This document shows, piece by piece, positions 25,846 to 35,558 of a stretch of DNA of 64,000 nucleotides. Positions within the stretch are counted from its first letter, which is position 1; every line of letters begins with the position of its first letter. The position numbers and the translations under genes were made by a program. This DNA is from Monomorium pharaonis (lineage: Eukaryota; Arthropoda; Insecta; Hymenoptera; Formicidae), in the NCBI RefSeq assembly GCF_013373865.1, contig NC_050473.1:3583455-3647454 (forward strand). Reading direction: 5' to 3'. The notes beneath the pieces are model-generated. The model was not told where the DNA came from. It searched no databases and worked only from the letters and a program-made list of their open reading frames with translations.

Positions 25846-26544
25846 ACAGCCCCCTAAATCCACCGCAGGATAAGCCAGTTCTCAATGATTGCCACCGAGG
25901 TGGTCGATTGTCGTAACGCGCGATGTCGACCACGCGACCACGTCGTCTTCAAACACTGTTGCTGCTGCTACTGCTGTCGTCGTCTGCGTGACGCGCATCC
26001 TCCGCATCCAGCCCGCTGCTGTCGGCGTGCCGACGATCGTACCTGACGACTTCCGGGCACAGGGCAGCATCTGGCCGCCCTGTGTGTAACGCTCTCGCGG
26101 GACGCTCTCCCCAGGAAGGGGGAGGTGGATGGATCGAGCTTGACCGCGGTCAAGATGTCTCAACGTTTCTCTTCACGGGAATGGCGCACTTATCCTCGTT
26201 CCTCAAGCACTACACTTTGTGTACATAGTAAAAGCAAGCACTGTCTTCTGTCGTTTCGCGCACAACTCGATTCGCCAGTGTTTACAGCGACGGCGATCGG
26301 TCGGAGTCGCACGCGTACCGCGAGAACTCGTGGGGCGAAGTGCGCCAACTTCAGACGCGCTAGTAGAAGCGTAACGCGACGCGGCCACCGGCGCGCGTGG
26401 CATCGACGCGACGAACTCGTCAATGAACGCGGTCGCCTTTTGTTTCCCGATCCACGTGACCGAGCGCGCGGTAGTGCGCGCGTCGTCGCATAGCCCGTGT
26501 TTTCTCTCTCTCTCTCTCTCTCTCCCCGCCCCCCCACCGCCTAC

Positions 26545-26579
<35 letters not shown>

Positions 26580-28760
26580 CTCCGGAGACTGCTCCTCTTC
26601 CTACATTTCAAAACTCCGCGCAAAACTCCACGCGTCTCGATACGCGGCTACGTTCGCCGCGGTGCACAGTTCACAGTCACATTTACAGCTACGTTCACAG
26701 CGAGTCACGACCGATCGGGGCAGGGGAAAAAAAAAGAGAAAAACTCGAGATAGGTTAGATCACTCGAGATGCTCCGCGCCGGCGAACACGCATCGCGTTT
26801 CTCCAACGACGCAATACGGAGCTCTAAATATCGGCGGGCGACTGTCGGCTCTCGGGTCACGGGTCCGAGAGACTGTCACTCTCGGCACTCACGCGCGCGC
26901 AACAACTTCGGAAGATTCGACGACGAGAGAGAACGGTGGGACGGAAGGTCCGCCGCGCGCGACTAACTTCACGATAAGAGCCCGCTCCTCGAGTCCTTTC
27001 TCTCGCGCGCTCCCTCTCTCTCCATCTCACGAACGCGCGCTGTCCTCCTCGCACTCGCTCTTTCTCTCACTCCCGCCTCTCGCTTCCACACGTTGCTCGC
27101 GCCGCGGCGGTGGAGGGGAGGACAGAACCCGCGACACACAAGACTTTCGCGGTTTCACAATCGGGCGCCTCCTTCACCCGATTTCGCGCGAATCTCCCTC
27201 GACGAAGCAACGACCAAAAAAATGTTCAGATTCGACGTATTCTCTCTCCGTCCGAGCGATCGCGTTTAACGAGTGATCGTCGGTTGGTCGGATGGAGCAC
27301 ACTGAGTAAACGCCGACACGACGTTGAGTATTTACGGCGGATTTGCCCGGTGTGCGTCGGGCGCGCTGGACGTCACAACAGGTAGTTGAGAGCGAGGGCA
27401 GCGTGCTGCCGCTTGTGTCTGGAGAAAGAGAAGAAAAGAGAGCGGGTGGGAGCGAGAGGTCGTCAAACGGCACCGGCGCGCGCGGAAGGGAGACGCGCGG
27501 ACAGAACGAGAAGGGAACAACGCACGTCGGCGACGCTGGCGCGAGGCGATGGTCAGGGATGAGGAGGGGAAGGGGGAACGAAGGCGTGCGCGCGAGCCAA
27601 GGAGAAAGGACGGCCGCGCGACAGAGAGGGAGAACATGGGAGGGCGCGCGAGGAGTGGCAAGGGGGTACCGGGTACGCGACAAGATGGGGGAAAGGGAAG
27701 AGCGGTTTCGACGCGTTCGGCACGAGTTGTTCCTCCTCCGCGCATTCGCCACCGCTCTCGCGCGAGACACAAATTTTCACGCACTTCCCTTTCTGTGCCT
27801 CTTCTTCTTCTTACTACTATTTCTTCCTTTTTTTTGTTTAATCTTTACTTGGACAATAGCGTGTAGCTTTGATCTTCAACTCTTAGATTTTTTAATTTTT
27901 TAAATTTTGTACTTGTGCGACAGTTCGTCTGTTCTCTTGACTTGTACTCGGTGTGTAAAGCGCTAAATAAACGATGATTCATCATAATCTCTGTTGGTCT
28001 TTTTTTCCGCCTGGCGTCTCCCCATGTTCCGTCCTCGTGTCTCTTCTCCCGCACTGTGAAACTCGCGTGTGCGACCGTTCTCTCGCGAACGAGGTCGCAT
28101 CATTCGCACCTCCGATTCGCTCGGACACGCTCCGGAGCGAGGACCGCGAACACGCAGCACGTCCGCGGGAAACGCTCCGCGATTCCATCCGCGTTCGTTC
28201 ACCGTGCCGGCACTCTGCTCCTCCTCCCTTCCCCCCCCCCCCTGCCCCCGAGAATCGTCGACAACGAACCGAAATCCGAATTGCGGATGGCCCGTTACCC
28301 GATGAATCACGTCACATGGTGCACCGAGTGTCGGCGTCGAACGCCAACGGCGCGTGTACGTACGATCGTACCGCAAACAACAATTACATAACCTCACTTC
28401 GTCTCTCGCGCATACACGCAAGCGCGCGCGCGCGTGCCAGCGCGCCGTTACGAATCGCGCGGAGACAAAATCCGTTTCCCGCCGATTGTCTCTCGTCTGC
28501 TCGTGTCCGCCTCTCGGAGAGGCCTCCTCCGTCGCGCGGATGCCCACGCGCGTGATCGCACCCGGATGGAACGTAAGGACCGCGGCTTCGGATCGACGTG
28601 ATCGCTGCTAGCGAACGCGCGGTGCCATTAAACAGAACTGCGCGTAGGGTGGAACGGAGGAACATGCATCCCGTTCAAACGGCGAACCGTAATTACTGCC
28701 GCCGCGATGCCGCCGCGCTCTAGTAGCAGCGCGAGTAACCGTCGAGCGACGTCGACCTGC
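25846..28760 (-). promoter_or_regulatory. mam: CpG-rich 5' UTR/promoter region of mam
   Basis: Almost 3 kb of GC- and CpG-rich sequence lies immediately upstream of the mam start and is the richest such block in the window. Overlapping open frames on both strands are composition artefacts: Arg/Ser-rich, no domains, no splice-consistent structure. CT tracts lie at 26,502-26,577 and purine-rich stretches around 27,400-27,700. I infer that it holds the 5' UTR and transcription start of mam, but I could not place a TATA box or a single initiator. Confidence 0.5.
26502..26577. repeat. (CT)n tracts interrupted by a C-rich spacer
   Basis: Two CT dinucleotide runs are separated by a short C-rich segment. 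On the mam (minus) strand they read as GA repeats, which in insects can bind GAGA-type factors; that role here is inference. Confidence 0.7.
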
Positions 28761-29241
28761 CGATCGGCAACGCCACATGGTACCACCTTTCGGCGGCTAT
28801 CGGTACTGCGAGCACTGCGAGCAGCGTGATGTCGCGAGTGGACGGAATGGGAGGTTAACTCGACTGCGAGTGCTTGAGAACATTTCCTGCTTCGTTATTC
28901 CGGAATACACGCATACAATTGCAAGAAATTTACTGGCCTATTTAGACTGTTTTCTATCATTTTGTATAATTGTCTGCGACGTGAACCGTTAATTTGAATT
29001 TATGTGAGGGACGTGTGTCGGCATAAGACAAGTTGCGTTTCGAACATTTACCCGGTAAGATGTATAATTCGACTACTGTGGCATAATCCGTCGTGTTATT
29101 CGGAAAGATCAATCCTGAAAAGAGTCGCCCAAAGTATTTTCGATCGACCAGGCAGCGAATTTTCAAAGTCTTTTAGAAGCCTTACGCACATGGCGAACGG
29201 TAAGCCATTCCGATATCGCTCGATCGGTTCCAGTGATTTAC
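28761..29241. other. Spacer between mam 5' region and Elp4-upstream copy 1
   Basis: Composition falls from CpG-rich to AT-rich across this stretch. No exon or repeat boundary is recognised until the homology with the Elp4 upstream region begins at about 29,242. Confidence 0.3.
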
Positions 29242-29944
29242 TCTGACTCACAATCTGATTTTTTATCTTTACATCTCTCCTAAACTTGGTCAAATTTTAT
29301 TCTTTTCGAATCCCCCAAAACTACAATGTAAAAAAATACATATAAAGAATTAATATCAAGTCAACAATCATTCTCTTATTTTTAAACAAGAATCAAGAAT
29401 TTTCTTTAAAGAGTTTGTTAAACTCAAATTTCAGCAAAATATTACATTATTATCTTGGTATTATGATAGTCTCCAATTTAATTTAAAGTGATTATTTTAG
29501 TAATAAGGTGAACGTAACCAATAACCAGACAAGTAAGGATACAGGAGCCAATTTTAAGTATATTTGTAAAAATATATAAAATTTGATGGTATTTATTAAA
29601 TTGTTAAATGATATATTATTAACAAAAAATGAAAAAATTTTTAATTATTCAAAAAATAATAGAAACATTATATATCTGAATAAACTTAATATCTGGATAA
29701 TCTAAAATACTTGCTCTTAATGTTCTAAATGGTTGTCCTTGTATTGTTTATCAAACATATACCAAGAAATATTACTTTTATAAATACATAATTAATTTTT
29801 ATTTTTAAGAATATCAGCAAAATATAAACTCTCTAACTTAGTTCTGTAACAAATTTATTTCTTTTAATTTAATTTTTATAATGTATAATATAACCTGGCT
29901 TATAAATATCTATATATATCAGATTCTTTAAAGATTTTGCCCTT

Positions 29945-30070
29945 GTCTACAATGAAGATTTAAGCTTTAAGCTGTAAGGAATTGACCAATTATAATTGAG
30001 TACTCTTATAAAAATCTACTGTGATCAGTCAATTTTTTACGGCTTAAAACTTAAATCTTTCATTGTAGAC
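29945..30070. mobile_element. Foldback MITE in Elp4-upstream copy 1
   Basis: A 126-bp near-palindrome with ends GTCTACAATGAAGATTTAAG and its complement, and an inner CTGTAAGGAATTGACCAAT arm. The same element sits at the equivalent place in copies 2 and 3, so it inserted before the triplication. Confidence 0.75.
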
Positions 30071-30540
30071 TAGAACTTTATATTTTTGATTATATATAAG
30101 ATAATGTTAATTTGATAATTTTTTTCCATGAATTCTATTACATGTACTTAAAGTCCATACTGTTTTGAAACATTTTAGTCCATTCGGAGCACATGTTATG
30201 TAATAAATTAACTGACAAAATTCAAGACACAAAGTTTTTTATCTTATATTAAAACTATCAGGAATACAAAATTAAATAAAAGTTGTGTAATTTTAGAAAT
30301 TGAACAAGTTTGTTAATATTTTATCTCAAGACTATTCTTTAACATGAAATATTGATAGTTGAACATTTTGTTTTAGCCAGTTATTTATTTTAATATGTTT
30401 TTAAAAGTAATTTAAAAATGAAAACAAAAGCATTGTAAAAATAATCATGTATCGGTAATGTGACTTAAATATAATTTTATAAACAGATTGCAATATTCAA
30501 ATCCTTAAAATTATATGATATTTCAGATAACATCTTCTAA

Positions 30541-30678
30541 ATGGCTTTGGATGCAGAAAGAAATTTGAGTGGAAACAAACTTAAAACTAAATTGCCAACG
30601 ATACCAGGCACGAGACCTTCCTTATGAAATTCACAGTTGCTTATTTCAATTCAACAGGGATACCTTCCTTAGACAGTA
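30541..30678 (+). pseudogene. Truncated Elp4 exon 1 copy
   Basis: This 138-bp stretch is highly similar to the first coding exon of Elp4 at 35,559. Codon 29 is CGA (Arg) in the intact gene and TGA here, a CpG-type transition. A 5-bp insertion in the segment encoding LLISTGIP shifts the frame as well. Homology stops abruptly at 30,678, where the inverted copy 2 begins, before the glycine-rich P-loop-like motif. It cannot encode Elp4. Whether it is transcribed is unknown, but its position beside an inverted copy of its own upstream region is notable. Confidence 0.9.
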
Positions 30679-32460
30679 GAAAATGTTATCTGAAATACCA
30701 TATAATTTTAAGGATTTGAATATTGCAATGTGTTTATAAAATTATATTTAAATCACATTACTGATGATTATTTTTACAATGCTTTTGTTTTCATTTTTAA
30801 ATTACTTTTAAAAACATATTAAAATAAATAACAACTGGCTAAAACAAGATGTTCAACTATCAATATATTTCATGATAAAGAATATTCTCGAGATAAAATA
30901 TTAACAAACTTATTCAATTTCTAAAATTACACAACTTATTTAATTTTGTATTCCTGATAGTTTCAATATAAGATAAAAAACTTTGTGCCTTGAATCTTGT
31001 CAGTTAATTTATTACGTAAAATGTGCTCCGAGTGGACTAAAATGTTTCAAAACAGTATGAGCTTTAGGTAGTAGAATTCATGCTTATGGAAAAAAAATTA
31101 TCAAATTAACATTGTCTTATATATAATCAAAAATATAAAGTTCTAGTCTACAACGAAGGATTTAAGTTTTAAGCCGTAAACAATTGACTGATCACAGTAG
31201 ATTTTTATAAAAATACTCAATTATGATTGGTCAATTCCTTACAGCTTAAAGCTTAAATCTTCATTGTAGACAAGAGCAAAATCATAATACCAAAATAATA
31301 ATGTAATATTTTGCTGAAATTTGAGATTAACAAACTCTTTAAAGAAAATTTTTGATTCTTGTTTAAAAATAAGAGAACGATTGTTGACCTGATATTAATT
31401 CTTTATGTATTTTTTTAGATTGTGGTTTTTAGACTGTGGGAAACTCTACCGAAATTTTTCTATAATCTGTTTTGGGGGATTCGAAATTCAGTGATATACA
31501 TACCACTCTCAATTGAAATGTCTGCGCTATGTCAAAATGTCAATAATGTAATGGCAAAGCGCTATGGAAGTAAGTACTATTCTATTTAGATTGAAAAATA
31601 ATTAACAATACCCTACTGTTATAGCTTATATAATATCTCTTATAGTTTTAGATAGTTTGCAAAAATACTAAGGAGTACAATCAATTTAATTGTCAGAGAA
31701 TCAAAAATATTCAATTATGCTTTAATATGTCGCCTCTGATGGACCAGAATAAACATATCCACATTAAGCAAGGACATCAATTTATTTATATATTAAACTC
31801 AGATGATATTTAAGATGATCTTAAACACGTGTAAGTTATAGTGACACATTCAAGTGTTGTATAAAATTTGACCAAGTTTACGAGAGTCTGTAAAGATAAA
31901 AAATCTGATTGCGAGTCAGAACAGAGAGGAACCTGAGAGCGGTCTTCTTCTTTCTTCTTTTAGCCCAATGAATTTCTGTCTCAATTGTGACACAGTACCA
32001 CGCTTTAACCTAAGAGTGGTCATCGCGTCGTTTCAAAATGTTTTCATTTATCAGTGTCTCTATGTGCACAAAATGTGCACATTGAACTGTGTAGTCAAAT
32101 ATCTATGAATCCCGTAGATAATATGCATGACTTTTTGGGTCTCATTTATGCTATGTCCACGTTTATTTTGTTCTGTTTCATTGCTATACCCGTAAATTTT
32201 ACAATTATATGCATTGATATTTTAAATCTGTTTTATACAAATGTGCATAATCGTGTTCTATAAATGTGCAATACTGACACCGTACAGATATAACATGGAC
32301 AACAGAACCAATATTTTATCCCGCACCACTTTTATCACATATCATTTTGTTCCACATATACGTGATATAAATTCAAATTGATTTGATAAAAATTTACTCA
32401 CCGATTGCTGTCGCTGTTCTTGCTGCTGATGCTGCTGCTGCTACTGCTACTGCTACAATC
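30679..32460 (-). repeat. Elp4 upstream region, copy 2 (inverted orientation)
   Basis: It is the reverse complement of copy 3 (33,776-35,558) with high identity along its length. The 69-codon frame at 32,054-32,263 matches that at 33,974-34,183 on the other strand almost exactly. The outer end stops just short of the Elp4 start codon position. It also pairs with copy 1, giving an inverted repeat centred near 30.6 kb. At its inner end a CAG/CTG-rich exon-like segment with a minus-strand GTGAGT donor near 32,400 mirrors the plus-strand one at 33,836. Confidence 0.9.
31146..31271. mobile_element. Foldback MITE in Elp4-upstream copy 2
   Basis: The same 126-bp near-palindromic element as at 29,945 and 34,966, at the position expected for an inverted copy. 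Confidence 0.75.
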
Positions 32461-33775
32461 CTTTTTCGGTTTTGGTTCTGAAAATGTGATAAATATTATA
32501 CCTAAACTCAAACACAAAAGCAGGTAAAGAAATGTATCACTTGAAAAAATAATATATTTCATACCGAGTCACTCCATGGATGCCGCTTTCTGCCGACATC
32601 ATCCTGCTATTCTCGAACTGCACATTAATAACGATTGCCCGATACTTTATTCGGCACTCCCGATATTACGAATAATATATCACACACGAGCAAAACGTAA
32701 ACCGCGCGTGAGAATTTTACTTGGCGCGACCGTTACATTTGAAAAAATATGTGAAAAGGACGGCTCGTCTGATTGGCGGCGAAAATCAACACGGCACGAA
32801 AGTGGCGTGACGTCACGTAACTTCGTGGAAACGCAGGCTGAGGATACCGTTTGAATGAAAATCACGTGCCGAGATACAACGAACGGAGACAGATTCGTTT
32901 CGAGAGTTTTGTCGTATGCTCGCACGACGACTAGTAGTACTTCACTTAATTGGCATTCGCGATACGTTCTACCGAACGTATCCCCTTCGAGCAAACACTT
33001 CGCTCGACATGCACACGCGAACACTTTACTCGAAACCGAAGAAACACGCGAGACACACGCACGGAGTCGACAGAGCGTCCGACCGGCGCTGGAGTGGCGT
33101 ATGTGACTGGAGCGCGGAGCAACGGAGCAACATGGCGGCAGCGGCGCAGGCGCGGCGAGTCAACAAGTCGGTCGCCTGGCAACGCCGAGTGGCGCCGACT
33201 AGCGCCGAGTACCGCCGAGTCTGCCTGCCAACGATCACGTACGCCCCGTACGTTGCTGCCGCCATGTTTCTTTGCGCTCTAGCGCCGGTCGGACGTTCCT
33301 TGAGTCTGTGCGTGTCTCGTGTGTTCAGATTCGAATTGTGCGCAGGTACGGTGTTGTGTCGAGAGTGCCGTGGCGCTAACAAACGATACGCGAAAGTATT
33401 CACGTGCGTGTTCGAGCAAAGTATTTCTCGAAGGGGATACGTTCGGTAAAATATCGCGAGTGTCAATTAAGTAAAGTGCTCCTAATCGTCGTGCGAGCAT
33501 ACGGAATTCTAGAAACGAATTTATCTCTGTTCGTTGTATCTCGGCGCGTAATTTTCATTCAAACGGTTTTCCTCGGCCTGCGTTTCCACGAAATTACGTG
33601 ATTTTCGTTCCGAGCAAAGTTTTCGTGTACGCGTATTCACTCGAGGAGGGTACGCAATCCGTTCGGTAGAATGTTGATCGTTCCAATAATGAAACTTTAG
33701 TCGTCGTGCAATCATAGAGATACAAAACTCTGGGAGTGAATAGATTTACTTCTGTTCAGTGTGTCTTGACGTGCG
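32461..33775. promoter_or_regulatory. GC-rich palindromic core, likely divergent promoter
   Basis: This is the centre of the large palindrome. The sequence becomes CpG-rich and is itself imperfectly palindromic around about 33,200: ACGTATCCCCTTCG near 32,976 mirrors CGAAGGGGATACGT near 33,428, and AACATGGCGGCAGC at 33,129 mirrors GCTGCCGCCATGTT near 33,253. The left side holds about 360 bp with no counterpart (about 32,470-32,830). On the right, 33,600-33,770 looks like a diverged second copy of the 33,410-33,550 unit. Reading frames here are by-products of the symmetry. I infer a divergent promoter whose right side drives Elp4. Confidence 0.5.
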
Positions 33776-33835
33776 CAAACCGGAAAAGGAATGTAGCAGT
33801 AGCAGCATCAGCAGCAGGAGCAGCGACAGCAATCG
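33776..33835 (+). other. Elp4: Candidate 5' UTR exon of Elp4
   Basis: A segment rich in AGC/CAG triplets ends in a good donor, AATCG|GTGAGTG, at 33,836. Copy 1 retains a TATTTCAG acceptor just upstream of the Elp4 ATG, which suggests an ancestral 5' UTR intron of about 1.7 kb. Copy 3, the one attached to the intact gene, has lost that acceptor, so present-day splicing may differ. The left boundary of the exon is unknown. Confidence 0.35.
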
Positions 33836-34965
33836 GTGAGTGAATTTTTATCAAATCAATTTGAATTTATATCACGTATATGTGGAACAAAATGCTATGT
33901 GATAAACGTGGTGCGGGATAAAATATTGGTTCTGTTGTCCATGTTATATCTGTACGGTGTCAGTATTGCACATTTATATAACACGATTATGCACATTTGT
34001 ATAAAACAGATTTAAAATATCAATGCATATAATTGTAAAATTTACGGGTATAGCAATGAAACAGAACAAAATAAACGTGGACATAGCATAAATGAGACCC
34101 AAAAAGTCATGCATATTATCTACGGGATTCATAGATATTTGACTACACAGTTCAATGTGCACATTTTGTGCACATAGAGACACTGATAAATGAAAACATT
34201 TTGAAACGACGCGATGACCACTCTTAGGTTAAAGCGTGGTACTGTGTCACAATTGAGACAGAAATTCATTGGGCTAAAAGAAGAAAGAAGAAGACCGCTC
34301 TCAGGTTCCTCTCTGTTCTGACTCGCAATCAGATTTTTTATCTTTACAGACTCTCGTAAACTTGGTCAAATTTTATACAACACTTGAATGTGTCACTATA
34401 ACTTACACGTGTTTAAGATCATCTTAAATATCATCTGAGTTTAATATATAAATAAATTGATGTCCTTGCTTAATGTGGATATGTTTATTCTGGTCCATCA
34501 GAGGCGACATATTAAAGCATAATTGAATATTTTTGATTCTCTGACAATTAAATTGATTGTATTCCTTAGTATTTTTGCAAACTATCTAAAACTACAAGAG
34601 ATATTATATAAGCTATAACAGTAAGGTATTGTTAATTATTTTTCAATCTAAATAGAATAGTACTTACTTCCATAGCGCTTTGCCATTACATTATTGACAT
34701 TTTGACATAGCGCAGACATTTCAATTGAGAGTGGTATGTATATCACTGAATTTCGAATCCCCCAAAACAGATTATAGAAAAATTTTGGTAGAGTTTCCCA
34801 CAGTCTAAAAACCACAATCTAAAAAAATACATAAAGAATTAATATCAGGTCAACAATCGTTCTCTTATTTTTAAACAAGAATCAAAAATTTTCTTTAAAG
34901 AGTTTGTTAATCTCAAATTTCAGCAAAATATTACATTATTATTTTGGTATTATGATTTTGCTCTT

Positions 34966-35091
34966 GTCTACAATGAAGATTTAAGCTTTAAGCTGTAAGG
35001 AATTGACCAATCATAATTGAGTATTTTTATAAAAATCTACTGTGATCAGTCAATTGTTTATGGCTTAAAACTTAAATCCTTCGTTGTAGAC
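34966..35091. mobile_element. Foldback MITE in Elp4-upstream copy 3
   Basis: The same 126-bp near-palindromic element as at 29,945 and 31,146, in the equivalent position upstream of Elp4. Confidence 0.75.
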
Positions 35092-35558
35092 TAGAACTTT
35101 ATATTTTTGATTATATATAAGACAATGTTAATTTGATAATTTTTTTTCCATAAGCATGAATTCTACTACATGTACCTAAAGCTCATACTGTTTTGAAACA
35201 TTTTAGTCCACTCGGAGCACATTTTATGTAATAAATTAACTGACAAGATTCAAGACACAAAGTTTTTTATCTTATATTGAAACTATCAGGAATACAAAAT
35301 TAAATAAAAGTTGTGTAATTTTAGAAATTGAATAAGTTTGTTAATATTTTATCTCGAGAATATTCTTTATCATGAAATATATTGATAGTTGAACATCTTG
35401 TTTTAGCCAGTTGTTATTTATTTTAATGTTTTTAAAAGTAATTTAAAAATGAAAACAAAAGCATTGTAAAAATAATCATCAGTAATGTGATTTAAATATA
35501 ATTTTATAAACACATTGCAATATTCAAATCCTTAAAATTATATGGTATTAACATCTAA

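Larger units (their letters stand above)
29242..30678 (+). repeat. Elp4 upstream region, copy 1 (direct orientation)
   Basis: It is homologous to 34,310-35,700 in the same orientation and, inverted, to 30,679-31,930. Relative to copy 3 it lacks about 370 bp (copy 3 positions about 34,377-34,750) and has about 450 bp of extra sequence at 29,480-29,935. It ends in a truncated copy of Elp4 exon 1. It keeps an acceptor-like TATTTCAG just before that exon that copy 3 has lost. Confidence 0.85.
33776..35558 (+). repeat. Elp4 upstream region, copy 3 (beside intact gene)
   Basis: This direct-orientation copy leads into the intact Elp4 exon 1. It forms the right arm of the large palindrome with copy 2 and shares the outer 1.3 kb with copy 1. 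It holds no coding exon. The 69-codon minus-strand frame at 33,974-34,183 is duplicated in copy 2 only because the DNA is duplicated. Confidence 0.85.

Noticed and set aside
26497..28555. Many 60-260 codon frames on both strands in the mam 5' region
   Set aside because: All are Arg/Ser-rich shadows of CpG-rich sequence with few stops; no motif, no consistent start or splice pattern.
32916..33466. 177- and 146-codon frames in the palindrome core
   Set aside because: Mirror images of each other caused by CpG-rich inverted sequence; no domain.
32054..34183. Identical 69-codon frame present twice in opposite orientation, suggesting a duplicated membrane peptide gene
   Set aside because: The identity follows from the palindrome as a whole; flanking non-coding DNA is equally conserved, so no protein-level selection is implied.
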